From Chloroflexota bacterium (lineage in GTDB: Bacteria > Chloroflexota > Limnocylindria > P2-11E > CF-107), in the NCBI GenBank assembly GCA_005881435.1, contig VBHP01000092.1, positions 1 to 51,939 of the forward strand: a stretch of 51,939 nucleotides of DNA, in the 5' to 3' direction. Of the stretch, positions 28,090 through 36,472 are shown one piece after another. Position 1 is the first letter of the stretch. Each line of letters opens with the position of its first letter. The notes beneath the pieces are model-generated. The model worked only from the letters and a program-made list of their open reading frames with translations. It did not search any database and had not been told where the DNA came from. The position numbers and the translations under genes were made by a program.

Positions 28090-28845
28090 CTAACCCGGTC
28101 GCTCTCCTTCGAACTCGTAGAGGACCTGCGCCACCGCCGCAACCGCGGCGATCTCGCTGCGCAGCACCCGCGGACCGAGCGTGACGATGCGCGCGCCGTG
28201 CTCCCCAGCGAGCAAGACCTCCTCGTGGGTCAGGCCTCCCTCTGGACCGATCGCCAGGACGATGCGGAGGGATTCACGGCCGGCATGCGCGATTCGGATC
28301 TCGTGCAGCGCCTCGTGCAGCTGCCACGAACGCTCGCTTTCCCACGGCACAATGAACCCGTGCGCGTCGTCCGCGGCGCGGCAGAGATCGGCCCAGGCCA
28401 CGACTTCGGCGATTTCGGGCACGACGGTTCGCTTGGACGTCTCGGCCGCCTCGATCGCAACGCGGGCGAAGCGCTGCGACTTCTGCGGCGACACCTCGCG
28501 GACGACGCAGCGCTCGGACACGAACGGTCGGATCGCTGCCGCGCCGAGCTGCGTCGCGGCCTCGATCACCTCCTCGAAGTGATCGCCCTTGAGCAGACCC
28601 TGTGCGAGCGTGAGATTCACGAACGGCTCCCGTGACGCGGCGCGACGCGTCAGCACGCGAGCCGTGACCTGCTCCGCGCCGACCTCGAGCAGCTCGACGT
28701 CGTATTCCTCACGCTTCGCGTTCAGCAGGACGATCTTCTCACCGCGACGCAGACGCAGCACGCGCACGATCTGGTGCGCGAGGTCGCCGCCGAGGCGAAC
28801 CTCGTCGCCGCTGATCGTGTCCGGCGGCACGAAAAACCGATGCAT
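28090..28845 (-). CDS. rsmE: 16S rRNA (uracil-1498-N3)-methyltransferase RsmE
   Basis: The 251-residue SPOUT enzyme methylates U1498 of 16S rRNA. It begins MHRFFVPPD with an N-terminal PUA-like domain (1-70), and the knot region is in LAIGPEGGLTHEE, then TLGPRVLRSEIAAVAA, both strongly conserved. The ATG at 28845 lies five bases after the prmA stop. The frame is open farther upstream, but that is shadow of prmA. The prmA-rsmE order after dnaJ is common. Confidence 0.93.
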   Translation of the reverse strand: MHRFFVPPDTISGDEVRLGGDLAHQIVRVLRLRRGEKIVLLNAKREEYDVELLEVGAEQVTARVLTRRAASREPFVNLTLAQGLLKGDHFEEVIEAATQLGAAAIRPFVSERCVVREVSPQKSQRFARVAIEAAETSKRTVVPEIAEVVAWADLCRAADDAHGFIVPWESERSWQLHEALHEIRIAHAGRESLRIVLAIGPEGGLTHEEVLLAGEHGARIVTLGPRVLRSEIAAVAAVAQVLYEFEGERPG

Positions 28846-28850
28846 GGGAG

Positions 28851-29696
28851 CTAGCGCAGTATCAGGCTGACCCAATCCCCCTGCACGTCGCGTGAAGCGA
28901 TGCGGAATCCGGCCCGCATCAGCGCAGCGGTGGTGTCGTCTTCGGCGTCGGCGATGATGCCCGCGACCACGAGCGTGCCGTTCGCACGGGTCCGCGCGCG
29001 CAGATCGGCGGAGGCTTCGGCGATGACGCGGGCCACGATGTTTGCCAGCACGACGTCGAACACGCCCTCGACGTCGCGCGCTCCGGCCTCGGCCACGTCG
29101 ATGTGCGCCTTGAGGCGCGACACGTTCTCGCGCGCGACGCGGACGGCGACGGGATCGACGTCGATGGCCACGACCTGCGCCGCGCCCGCTGCCCGGGCCG
29201 CGAGGGCGAGGATCCCCGATCCGGTCCCGACGTCGAGCACCGACGCTTCGCGAAGATCGAGGTCGCTCATCGCGCGCAGCATCTGCTGTGTCGTCGGGTG
29301 CAGCCCGGTGCCGAAGGCCATCCCCGGATCGAGCTCGATGACCAGGTGCTCGTCTGCGCGCGCCTCGATCCACGATGGCTTCACCAGGAACCGCCCGATC
29401 ACCAGCGGGCGGTAGTGCTCGCGCCAGGCTTCGAGCCACTCGCGCTCGACCAGCGAGGCGATGCTGAGCGCGCCGATCGGAGCCAGCCCGAAGGCGCCGA
29501 GGTGGCCGAGCGCCTCTTTCACGCGCCGCACCCGCGCCCTGGCGACGCGATCTCGTGGGATATACGTCTTTACTACCGGCAAAGCCACGCCGTCGAGGGG
29601 TTCCTCGATCGCGACGCCGCCGCCGTGACCGACGCGCGACAGGATCTCGGCAACGGCTTCAACCGCCTCGTTCGAGGCGGGGACGCGCAGCTCCAG
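28851..29696 (-). CDS. prmA: Ribosomal protein L11 methyltransferase PrmA, probable CTG start
   Basis: PrmA methylates ribosomal protein L11. The SAM-binding part has ELDPGMAFGTGLHPTT and VLDVGTGSGILALAA, and NIVARVIAE holds the family N-x-x-A-like motif. The first canonical start (GTG at 29588) would remove the N-terminal L11-recognition domain. The same frame upstream reads W-L-E-L-R-V-P-A-S-N-E-A-V-E-A-V and GHGGGVAIEEPLDG, the normal PrmA N-terminus. Between the dnaJ stop (29716) and W-L-E-L there is no ATG, GTG or TTG. CTG at 29696 gives MELRVPASNEAVEAV and 281 residues, near the family length. Confidence 0.85.
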   Translation of the reverse strand: MELRVPASNEAVEAVAEILSRVGHGGGVAIEEPLDGVALPVVKTYIPRDRVARARVRRVKEALGHLGAFGLAPIGALSIASLVEREWLEAWREHYRPLVIGRFLVKPSWIEARADEHLVIELDPGMAFGTGLHPTTQQMLRAMSDLDLREASVLDVGTGSGILALAARAAGAAQVVAIDVDPVAVRVARENVSRLKAHIDVAEAGARDVEGVFDVVLANIVARVIAEASADLRARTRANGTLVVAGIIADAEDDTTAALMRAGFRIASRDVQGDWVSLILR

Positions 29697-29715
29697 CCAC
29701 TCTGCCGCGCGAGCG

Positions 29716-30831
29716 CTACCCGCGGAACAGATCCTTCAGGTGACCGAGCAGACCCTTCTCCGCCGCGCTCCGCTCCGGCTCAGGACTCGCCTGTCGCATT
29801 TCCTCCCACAGCTTCCGCTCCTGCGCCGACAATTTCGTCGGCACCACGACGGTGACCACCACGACCTGGTCGCCACGACCGGAGGCGTTCAGCCGCGGCA
29901 CGCCCTTGCCCCGAAGCCGCAGCAGCGCCGCGTGCTGCGTTCCCGCCGGAACATCGATGGCCTGTGCGCCGTCCACGGTCGGAATCTGCGCCGTTCCGCC
30001 GAGCGCCGCGAGTGCCGGCGAGACGCGAAGCTCGTAGAGGATGTCCTGGCCGCGACGCTGAAACACCGGATGCGGCCGCACGTGAAGCAGGATGTAGAGA
30101 TCGCCTGGCGGTCCGCCACGGTATCCGGCTTCGCCCTCACCACTGAGTCGCAGCGGCTGTCCCTCGTCGATGCCCGCCGGCAGCGTCACGGTCAGCTCGC
30201 GCGAGACGTGCTCGCGTCCGCTGCCGCGGCAGCGCATGCAGTGCTGCTCGTGGATGCGACCCTCACCGTTGCAACGCGGGCACGTCGCGGTGCTCATCAC
30301 GCGTCCGAAGATCGTGTTCTGCACGGCGCGGACCTCTCCCGCCCCGCCGCACCGATCGCAAGCGCGGGTCTTGGTGCCGGGCTCGGCGCCGGCGCCGCCG
30401 CAGTGCGAGCACAGCTGCTCGCGAGCGACGTCGATCTTGCGATCGCCGCCGAAGACGGCCTCGAGGAAGTCGACCTGCAGCTCCATGCGAAGGTCGGAGC
30501 CGCGGGCCGGCCCGGACCGACGCCGGAGATCGGTGCCGAAGAACGACTCGAAGAGATCGGCGAACGGCCCGAAACCGCCGGAGAAACCCCCGCCGGCCGC
30601 GCCGTCGACGCCGGCAAGACCGAAGGCGTCGTAGCGCTGGCGCTTGTCCGGATCGGACAGGATCTCGTACGCGGCGTTGATCTCCTTGAAGCGGATCTCC
30701 GCGCCACTGTCCTTGTTCACATCCGGGTGGTACTGACGCGCGAGCCGTCGGAAGGCGCGCCGGATGTCCTCATCCGATGCGCCACGCGAGACGCCGAGGA
30801 TCTCGTAGAGGTCGCCTTTCGTCGTGGCCAT
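29716..30831 (-). CDS. dnaJ: Chaperone protein DnaJ
   Basis: This 371-residue Hsp40 co-chaperone has a J domain with H35-P-D37, a Gly/Phe region (GGGFSGGFGPF), and a zinc domain with four CxxCxGxG repeats (CSHCGGAG, CDRCGGAG, CPRCNGEG, CMRCRGSG). It stimulates DnaK ATPase and binds unfolded proteins. It leads its own operon with prmA, rsmE and a lipoprotein, apart from dnaK at 36.5 kb, and no CIRCE precedes it. AAGGA is next to the ATG and a TAGGCT box is nine bases before it. Confidence 0.96.
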   Translation of the reverse strand: MATTKGDLYEILGVSRGASDEDIRRAFRRLARQYHPDVNKDSGAEIRFKEINAAYEILSDPDKRQRYDAFGLAGVDGAAGGGFSGGFGPFADLFESFFGTDLRRRSGPARGSDLRMELQVDFLEAVFGGDRKIDVAREQLCSHCGGAGAEPGTKTRACDRCGGAGEVRAVQNTIFGRVMSTATCPRCNGEGRIHEQHCMRCRGSGREHVSRELTVTLPAGIDEGQPLRLSGEGEAGYRGGPPGDLYILLHVRPHPVFQRRGQDILYELRVSPALAALGGTAQIPTVDGAQAIDVPAGTQHAALLRLRGKGVPRLNASGRGDQVVVVTVVVPTKLSAQERKLWEEMRQASPEPERSAAEKGLLGHLKDLFRG

Positions 30832-30840
30832 GTCCTTACT

Positions 30841-30857
30841 AGCCTACTGACTACACT
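30841..30857. promoter_or_regulatory. Divergent -10 boxes between dnaJ and the 30868 membrane gene
   Basis: TAGGCT on the minus strand (30846-30841) lies nine bases before the dnaJ ATG. TACACT on the plus strand (30852-30857) lies ten bases before the ATG at 30868. The 36-base gap has room for little else, so both transcripts have very short leaders. Confidence 0.4.
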
Positions 30858-30867
30858 GCCCGGACAG

Positions 30868-31377
30868 ATGCCCTTCGACGTCCTCCGCTGGCTGGTGCAG
30901 TACCTCCACGTCCTTTCCGGCGTGCTCTGGTTCGGTGCGGGCTTCTACGTAACGCTGGTTCAGCTCCCGGCGCTCGTCACCCTGCCACCGGCTCAGCGCG
31001 TGCCGGCTATCGCGGCGTTGGGACCGCGTCAGGTCCGATACATCGTGCGGCTGGCCGAGATCACGATCGGGTTCGGGATCTTCAATGCGATCCTCACCGG
31101 GCGCCTGGCGCGCCTGGGCGAGACGCTCGGCTCGCTGTGGGGCTGGGCCATCCTGATCGGCACGATCCTGGCCATCGGCCTGTACGTGCTGCTCCAGACC
31201 GGCGTCAAGCCGGCGGTGTTCCGGATCGTCGCGGTCGCGCGCGCGACGCAGCATGGCGACGTAGCCGGCCTGGCCGAGCTGCCGGCGCTGGCGCAACGGA
31301 TTCGCACGCTGGGCTTCGTGCAGATGGGCGTCGGAGCCATCATCGTTCTGCTGATGGTCACGGCGCGGTTCAGCTGA
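30868..31377 (+). CDS. Small integral membrane protein (DUF2269/CopD-like)
   Basis: The 169-residue protein has four hydrophobic helices, the first with YLHVLSGVLWFGAGFY, a histidine-bearing helix like that in DUF2269/CopD proteins and in the protein at 12632-13093. Function unknown. The frame is open far upstream, but that part lies over dnaJ and is shadow. Its stop overlaps the start of the Clp-fold protease gene by one base, so both should be made together. Confidence 0.68.
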   Translation: MPFDVLRWLVQYLHVLSGVLWFGAGFYVTLVQLPALVTLPPAQRVPAIAALGPRQVRYIVRLAEITIGFGIFNAILTGRLARLGETLGSLWGWAILIGTILAIGLYVLLQTGVKPAVFRIVAVARATQHGDVAGLAELPALAQRIRTLGFVQMGVGAIIVLLMVTARFS

Positions 31378-32243
31378 TGGATCTCAGCGGCCTCTTCAAC
31401 ATTCTCTGGATCCTGTTCCTGATACAGGCGTTCGTCCCCCTGCTGCAGCGATACCTGCTTGGGCTCCAGCGCGTGAATCAGATCCGGTCGTTCGAGCGGG
31501 CCCGCGGCTCCCGTGTGATCACGTTGATCCATCGCCAGGAGACGATGAGCTTCCTCGGCATACCGATCGCGCGATACATCGACATCGAGGACTCCGAGAA
31601 GGTGTTGCGCGCGATCCACCTCACCGAGTCGGCCGTGCCCATCGACATCGTGCTCCACACGCCGGGCGGTCTCGTGCTGGCCGCCGAGCAGATCGCGTTC
31701 GCGCTCAAGCGGCACAGCGGGAGGGTCACCGTCTTCGTGCCGCATTACGCGATGTCTGGGGGGACGCTCATCGCGCTCGCCGCCGACGCGATCGTCATGG
31801 ACGCGAATGCGGTGCTCGGCCCAGTCGATCCGCAGCTCGGCAACCAGCAGGGCTCGTTCGCGGCCGCTTCGATCGTGGCCGCACTCCAACAGCCCAATCC
31901 GAACCGCGAGGACCAGACGCTCATCCTGGGCGACATGTCCAAGAAGGCGCTCAAGCAGGTGCACGACACCGTGGTGAAGCTGCTGCTCGAGCATCACACC
32001 CCTGAGGACGCCGAACGCATCGCGGTACAGCTCGCGAGCGGGCAGTGGACGCACGACTACCCGATCCAGTTGGAGCATGCCCGCGAGCTCGGCCTTGATG
32101 TCTCCGACGTAATGCCGACCGAGATCTACACGCTGATGGACCTGTACCCGCAGGCCGTGCAGCGCCGGCCCGGCGTCGAGTTCATCCCGCTGCCATACGG
32201 TCCGACGCGACCGCAAGTCCCTGCCCGCAACAGCAAGGAATAG
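31377..32243 (+). CDS. SDH-family Clp-fold serine protease (membrane-anchored)
   Basis: The 288-residue protein has one N-terminal helix (about 5-25) and a crotonase/ClpP-like fold. HTPGGLVLAAEQIA (94-107) and HYAMSGGTLIALAAD contain the catalytic region, with S127 in MSGG as the nucleophile; LGPVDPQLG follows, as in the SDH (serine dehydrogenase proteinase) family. Such proteins are thought to cleave membrane or secreted peptides. The gene overlaps the preceding stop by one base and is followed four bases later by tag. Confidence 0.87.
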   Translation: MDLSGLFNILWILFLIQAFVPLLQRYLLGLQRVNQIRSFERARGSRVITLIHRQETMSFLGIPIARYIDIEDSEKVLRAIHLTESAVPIDIVLHTPGGLVLAAEQIAFALKRHSGRVTVFVPHYAMSGGTLIALAADAIVMDANAVLGPVDPQLGNQQGSFAAASIVAALQQPNPNREDQTLILGDMSKKALKQVHDTVVKLLLEHHTPEDAERIAVQLASGQWTHDYPIQLEHARELGLDVSDVMPTEIYTLMDLYPQAVQRRPGVEFIPLPYGPTRPQVPARNSKE

Positions 32244-32247
32244 CGAC

Positions 32248-32823
32248 CTGCCGCGCTGCGGCTGGTCGACGTTCCCGGAGATGAACGCGTATCACGACCG
32301 CGAGTGGGGCATGCCCGTGCACGCCGACCGCAAGCACTTCGAGTTCCTGGTGCTCGAAGGCGCGCAGGCCGGACTGTCGTGGTCGACGATCCTCAACCGT
32401 CGTGCGGGCTACCGGCGCGCGTTCGCGAGCTTCGACTTTCAACAGATCGCCCGCTTCGGCGCGCGCGATCTGCAGCGCCTCCTCGACGACGAGGGCATCA
32501 TCCGCAACCGGCTGAAGATCGCATCGACCATCTCGAACGCGAAGGCGTTCCTCGAGATCCGTCGCGAGTTCGGGACGTTCGACCGTTACGTCTGGCGCTT
32601 CGTCGGGGGCGCACCGAAAGTCAACCGGCCGCGCACGCTCGCCGACATTCCCGCCACCTCCGCGGAGTCCGACGCGCTGTCAAAGGACCTTCGCGCTCGG
32701 GGCTTCTCCTTCGTCGGCTCGACCATCATCTACGCCCACCTGCAGGCGACCGGTCTGGTGGACGACCATCTCGTCTCGTGCTTCCGCAAGGCCGAGCTCG
32801 CGTCGCTCCGCGCCAAACGCTGA
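32248..32823 (+). CDS. tag: DNA-3-methyladenine glycosylase I (Tag), probable CTG start
   Basis: Tag removes 3-methyladenine from DNA. YHDREWGMPVHADRKHFEFL, LEGAQAGLSWSTILNRR and GSTIIYAHLQATGLVDDHL are family blocks. The zinc site of E. coli Tag uses C4, H17 and a C-terminal H-x3-C. The C-terminal pair is in DDHLVSC. The first ATG (32281) would lose the Cys, while the same frame upstream reads P-R-C-G-W-S. With CTG at 32248 the protein starts MPRCGW, putting Cys exactly at position 4 and giving 191 residues (E. coli 187). No ATG, GTG or TTG lies between the upstream stop (32241) and this Cys. Confidence 0.85.
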   Translation: MPRCGWSTFPEMNAYHDREWGMPVHADRKHFEFLVLEGAQAGLSWSTILNRRAGYRRAFASFDFQQIARFGARDLQRLLDDEGIIRNRLKIASTISNAKAFLEIRREFGTFDRYVWRFVGGAPKVNRPRTLADIPATSAESDALSKDLRARGFSFVGSTIIYAHLQATGLVDDHLVSCFRKAELASLRAKR

Positions 32824-32915
32824 TCGCGCGACAGCGGCGCGTGTAACGGTTCGGTGACGGGGAGAGGTCCGGGACTAAGCGATCTGGCGCGCGCTGCGCA
32901 CTGATCGGTGGAGGC

Positions 32916-33371
32916 ATGACACCGGAGGAATGGGAAAGCCTGTACCGATCGGCGTTCCCGAAGGTCTATCGCGCCCTCGCCGCGACCCTGATGAACGCTG
33001 ACCTCGCGCTCGACGCCCTGCAAGATGCTTTCGCCGAGGGGCTTCGCCGGCCGCCCCGCGAACTACGCAACGCCGAGGGCTGGCTTTACAAAGTCGGCCT
33101 CAGGCGTGCCCGCCGCACAGCGTTCGCGTTCCTGCCGCTGGTCGATCGTCCCGGCGCCGATCCCGCGCTCGAGGCGATCCTCGATCGCGACGAGATCGGG
33201 CGGCTCCTCCGCCGCTTGACGGAGCGTCAGCGCGCGATGGTGGTGGCCCATTACTACCTCGGCCAGACGCACGACGAAATCGCGGCGGCGCTCGGCATCA
33301 GCCGCGGCACCGTCAGCGCCACGCTCAGCCAATCGCTCGCGCGCATGCGGGAGGCACTCCGTGTCGTCTGA
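32916..33371 (+). CDS. ECF-type RNA polymerase sigma factor
   Basis: The 151-residue protein has region 2 (about 5-70; YRALAATLMNADLALDALQD and GWLYKVGLRRARR) and region 4 (about 95-148; LTERQRAMVVAHYYLGQTHD and EIAAALGISRGTVSATLSQS), with no regions 1 or 3. It should direct transcription of a stress or envelope regulon. GGAGG precedes the ATG. It overlaps the next gene, the probable regulator, by 11 bases. The 92-base gap upstream contains GTAACGG and GTGACGG ten bases apart, possibly its own promoter, but I cannot confirm this. Confidence 0.9.
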   Translation: MTPEEWESLYRSAFPKVYRALAATLMNADLALDALQDAFAEGLRRPPRELRNAEGWLYKVGLRRARRTAFAFLPLVDRPGADPALEAILDRDEIGRLLRRLTERQRAMVVAHYYLGQTHDEIAAALGISRGTVSATLSQSLARMREALRVV

Positions 33372-34524
33372 TCCGGAGTTGGAGCGGCGCCTGACGCGCG
33401 CGCTCGACGCCGTCCCGCTTCCGCCACCGGAGCGCTGGACCGCCCCCGCACACACCGGTGGGGGCAACCTGATGCGTCGGATCTTCTGGGTCTCGGCGGC
33501 GGCCGCAGTGTTGCTCCTCGCTATCGTCGCGGCCGTTCAGCTCGGAGCTTCGCGGCGCGGCCAGGGTCAGGTCCTCGCACCTCCGACGCCGTCCCTGTCG
33601 TCATCGCCGACAGCCTCGCCCGAACCGACGAACACACCGACCCCGACGACCACGCCCACGCCGCCTGTCGCCAGCGGGCCGCTGCCGGCGAAGTGCTCGG
33701 GCTGTGTCCGTCGCCACGATCTGGCCCTCGGCATCAGCTTCGCCGCGCCGAGTGATTGGTTCTATACGCCGGCAGAACCGGCGTCGGGACGCTCGCAGGT
33801 CGTGCTAACGAGCACGGCGCGAGTCTCGACGGTCCCGATCCCCACGAGCCCGCCGAACCTCGACAAGGAGCTCCTCATCGAGATGCTCCTCGTCCCAAGC
33901 AACGGCAAGGACCTCGACACCGTCATTCGCGACGGCATCCAGGTCAGCTCTACAGGTCTGACCATCGAACGCGTGCAGGTCGACGGACGGGACGCACGCC
34001 GGATGACCGGGAGCTTCCAGAACGGACATCGCGTGTATGTGATCGCGATGCTGGACGCCGATCGCGTGTTCATCGCGGAGGCGTACCCGGCGACATCTGA
34101 ACGCCTGTCGATATTCGACGATCTGATCAAGTCGATCGTGGTCCTGCCTCGCAGCACCGAACAAGCCGCGGATGCGCTCGGCGGCGCGCTCGAGTCGTCC
34201 GATTGGGAGCGGATCGAGGCCTTGATGCGCCCGTCCGGATGGAACGCCGGTTTCTACCGCTCCGAGGGCAGCCCGAACATGACGCCCGCGCAGGGCGTCC
34301 AGTGGTTGCGGTCGCGCGACGATGACGGCACGCTCGACGTCACCGTGCAGCGGCGGCCGATCTCCCAGAGCGCCGAGAATCCGTCGCGCCCGGAGACCTT
34401 CTCGATCTGGCGGAACTTCACGGCGATGTCGCCCCTGCCACAGCAGCGCGTCGAGCTGATCTTCGCCAAGCAGGGCGACAACTGGTTCTGGCAGACCGGC
34501 GTCTTCGGCGGGCCGGTGCAGTAG
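33361..34524 (+). CDS. Membrane protein, probable anti-sigma partner of the ECF factor
   Basis: The 387-residue protein has about 38 cytosolic residues, one transmembrane helix (about 40-57), a Ser/Thr/Pro-rich linker (75-110) and a folded extracytoplasmic domain of about 270 residues with a pair of cysteines (KCSGC). The GTG start lies inside the last codons of the sigma gene, an overlap that implies coupled translation. That arrangement is typical of sigma/anti-sigma pairs, but the cytosolic part has no H-x3-C-x2-C zinc motif, so the call rests on context. Confidence 0.65.
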   Translation: MSSDPELERRLTRALDAVPLPPPERWTAPAHTGGGNLMRRIFWVSAAAAVLLLAIVAAVQLGASRRGQGQVLAPPTPSLSSSPTASPEPTNTPTPTTTPTPPVASGPLPAKCSGCVRRHDLALGISFAAPSDWFYTPAEPASGRSQVVLTSTARVSTVPIPTSPPNLDKELLIEMLLVPSNGKDLDTVIRDGIQVSSTGLTIERVQVDGRDARRMTGSFQNGHRVYVIAMLDADRVFIAEAYPATSERLSIFDDLIKSIVVLPRSTEQAADALGGALESSDWERIEALMRPSGWNAGFYRSEGSPNMTPAQGVQWLRSRDDDGTLDVTVQRRPISQSAENPSRPETFSIWRNFTAMSPLPQQRVELIFAKQGDNWFWQTGVFGGPVQ

Positions 34525-34576
34525 GCCAGGTGGGCCGGAGATGCGGATCCGGTCCGCTCCATATGCTGTTGCGACG

Positions 34577-35341
34577 ATGTGCTACTCGGATCACGCCAGG
34601 CCGCCGCTGTCGCCGCTGCAGGGAGCGGCCGAAGATCACGGCGACATTCGTCTGACCGCCGCGGATGGGACCCGCTTCGCTGCGTATGAGGCGAGAGCCG
34701 CGAAGCCAAGTGGACGAGGGATGGTGATCCTGCCCGACGTCCGCGGCCTGCATGACTTCTACAAGGAGCTCGTGGTCCGCTTCGCGGAGGCGGGCTTCGA
34801 TGCGGTCGCCATCGATTACTTCGGGCGCAGCGCGCCGAACGACGATCGCAGCGAGGCGTTTGACTACAAACCGCATACGGCGCAGACGACGTCGGAGATG
34901 GTCGCGCAGGATGTCCGCGCGGCGGTCGAGCGCCTGCGCCGCAGCGCCGGCGATCGCGTTCGCGCGGTCTTCAGCGTCGGTTTCTGCTGGGGCGGCTCGG
35001 CTTCGTGGCGCCAGTCCGGGGAAGGCCATGGCCTGGCCGGTGCGATCGGCTTCTACGGCGGCCGGCCGATGACGCGTGCCGCAGCCGCGATCCCGCGTAT
35101 GCGCGCGCCGTTGTTGATGCTCCTCGCCGGCGTCGATAGCACGCCGCCTCAGGAATTCGCGCAATTCGCCGACGCCGTGCGGGCCAGGGGCCTCGAGGTG
35201 GAGGCGCACACGTATCCTGGCGCGCCGCACAGCTTCTTCGATCGAAGCTTCGCCGAGCACGCCAAGGCGTGCGACGACGCGTGGCGCCGGATCCTCGACT
35301 TCACCGCTCGCCTCACGCCCGTCGCGGCAAGAGCCACCTAG
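34577..35341 (+). CDS. Dienelactone hydrolase family protein (second copy)
   Basis: The 254-residue alpha/beta-hydrolase begins MCYSDHARPPLSP, the family start; a frame from 34541 adds 12 residues and is less likely. The triad is Cys in GFCWGGS, Asp in AGVDSTPP and His in GAPHSFF. A TATGCT box lies nine bases before the ATG with no ribosome binding site between. The stop TAG and the stop of the convergent gene share the palindrome CTAG (35338-35341). It is only distantly related to the copy at 11182-11943, so it is not a recent duplicate. Confidence 0.88.
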   Translation: MCYSDHARPPLSPLQGAAEDHGDIRLTAADGTRFAAYEARAAKPSGRGMVILPDVRGLHDFYKELVVRFAEAGFDAVAIDYFGRSAPNDDRSEAFDYKPHTAQTTSEMVAQDVRAAVERLRRSAGDRVRAVFSVGFCWGGSASWRQSGEGHGLAGAIGFYGGRPMTRAAAAIPRMRAPLLMLLAGVDSTPPQEFAQFADAVRARGLEVEAHTYPGAPHSFFDRSFAEHAKACDDAWRRILDFTARLTPVAARAT

Positions 35342-35940
35342 GGCAAGGGCGCCACCAGCACCAACTCTCGCCGCCCGACGCCGGGGAAGAAGATCGGATC
35401 GAGGACGCCGACCTCGAAAGCGGCGGCGATGCCGTAGACCACGAGGATCGTCGCGAACAGTGCGATCCGCCGCGCCGTGCCGCTCGGAAGACGCGACCAC
35501 GTGACCGCGATCGAGGCGACGAACAGCGGCGTGAAGATCACGAGCCAGGACCAGATCGGCCATCCCAGCCAGATCGCCAGGACGCCCTCGTCGTTGAACG
35601 GCAGTTGGGACGGCGCAAGGACGCCAAAGAGGAGATAGGGCAGCAGACGCGAGTAGGCCATGACGATGGCCAGGGCCGCGCCGAGGGTGACGAAGCGGGT
35701 CCACGACAGCACGGCGACCCCGATCCAGGACAGCACCAGCGACAGCAGCGGACCGCCAAGCGCGCCCGCGAACGACGGCGCCCAATGGTCGAGGTAATAG
35801 GTGTGTTGGAAAGAGATCCCGGCCGGGATGCCCGAGAGCGTGTAGCCGATCCAATGCCCGAGCTCGTGCAACGGATTTCCGAGCGCCGCAACGGTCACGA
35901 CGACGAGGGCATCGCGTAAGCGATGCAGGGCCGGCGTCAC
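35338..35940 (-). CDS. Membrane protein with an HEXXH motif, M50-like candidate metalloprotease
   Basis: The 200-residue protein has about six hydrophobic segments. NPLHELGHWIGY near residues 22-33 contains HELGH within or beside the first helix, the placement of the zinc motif in site-2-type (M50) proteases. A possible third ligand is the aspartate in LPFNDEGV (about 115-122), but the usual N-x-x-P-x-x-x-x-D-G form is not complete. It may be an M50-like protease or an inactive relative. The GTG at 35940 lies inside a hairpin (35925-35952); a GTG at 35898 would avoid it. Confidence 0.6.
   Translation of the reverse strand: MTPALHRLRDALVVVTVAALGNPLHELGHWIGYTLSGIPAGISFQHTYYLDHWAPSFAGALGGPLLSLVLSWIGVAVLSWTRFVTLGAALAIVMAYSRLLPYLLFGVLAPSQLPFNDEGVLAIWLGWPIWSWLVIFTPLFVASIAVTWSRLPSGTARRIALFATILVVYGIAAAFEVGVLDPIFFPGVGRRELVLVAPLP
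35909..35926. repeat. Perfect hairpin, 7-base arms
   Basis: GCATCGC, loop GTAA, GCGATGC. It touches the next hairpin and lies over the first codons of the HEXXH gene. It may be part of a double terminator or a translational control element. Confidence 0.5.
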
Positions 35941-35952
35941 CGCCGGCCCTGC
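35925..35952 (-). terminator. Perfect 12-base hairpin after the SnoaL-like gene, no T tract
   Basis: GCAGGGCCGGCG and CGCCGGCCCTGC are separated by four bases. It lies 28 bases after the SnoaL-like stop. It shares the AGGGCCGGCG arm with hairpins near 36485 and 40209. No run of T follows on the minus strand, so it is either a weak terminator or an RNA-stability element. Confidence 0.5.
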
Positions 35953-35980
35953 TGTGAACGTGTTCGCAGCGAACGCCGCC

Positions 35981-36415
35981 CTATTTCATGGCGCCGATCT
36001 GTCGCAGCAGCGTCGCGGTGTCGAGGTAGCTCACCCACCGCTTCGCCTTTCCGTTCTCGTAATCGACGACGAACGCGATGGGAACCTCGATCGGCTTGTT
36101 CGTCGCGGGCACGCCCGCGAGCTCACCACGATGCGTCCCCGTCACGGTGCACTCGCCCACGACGGTCCCGCCCTCGGCGATGACGCGATCGACGCGGTAG
36201 TTGATGTCGGGCAGGCCCTGCCACAGCGCCTCGTGGAAGTTGTGGAAGCCGGCGCGATCCGTCGTCCCGGCCATCGGATTGACGAACGTGACGTCATCCG
36301 CAAGGTGCTGTTCGAACCCCGGATGGTCCCGTTTGCTCGCGCGGCTCATGGCCTCCCGAAAGTCCTGCTTGTTCGCGGTGGTGATCTCTGTCGCCCTGGT
36401 GTCCGTAAGTGCCAT
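35981..36415 (-). CDS. SnoaL-like / NTF2-fold protein (ester cyclase family)
   Basis: The 144-residue protein has an NTF2 fold: FREAMSRASKRDHPGFEQHL, then VTFVNPMAGTTDRAGFHNF and GLPDINYRVDRVIAEGGTVV, the pattern of SnoaL-like proteins and ester cyclases. The reaction is unknown. I chose the ATG at 36415, preceded by a strong GGGGGAGG six bases away; the open frame upstream to 36466 is not needed. A 14-base palindrome, GTGCCATATGGCAC (36409-36422), covers the start codon. Confidence 0.8.
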   Translation of the reverse strand: MALTDTRATEITTANKQDFREAMSRASKRDHPGFEQHLADDVTFVNPMAGTTDRAGFHNFHEALWQGLPDINYRVDRVIAEGGTVVGECTVTGTHRGELAGVPATNKPIEVPIAFVVDYENGKAKRWVSYLDTATLLRQIGAMK

Positions 36416-36472
36416 ATGGCACCTCCCCCGCACACAGGCTACGCGCGCTGTCCAGCGCACGCGCATCAGAAA

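Noticed and set aside
32840-32880. GTAACGG and GTGACGG before the ECF sigma gene as an autoregulated promoter
   Set aside because: Suggestive of an ECF-type -35, but without a second copy in the window or a clear -10 the call cannot be supported.
36409-36422. Palindrome GTGCCATATGGCAC over the SnoaL-like start, with a similar GCCATATGGC at the gap start
   Set aside because: Both arise from ATGGC after CCAT at a start codon; two cases are not enough to claim an operator.
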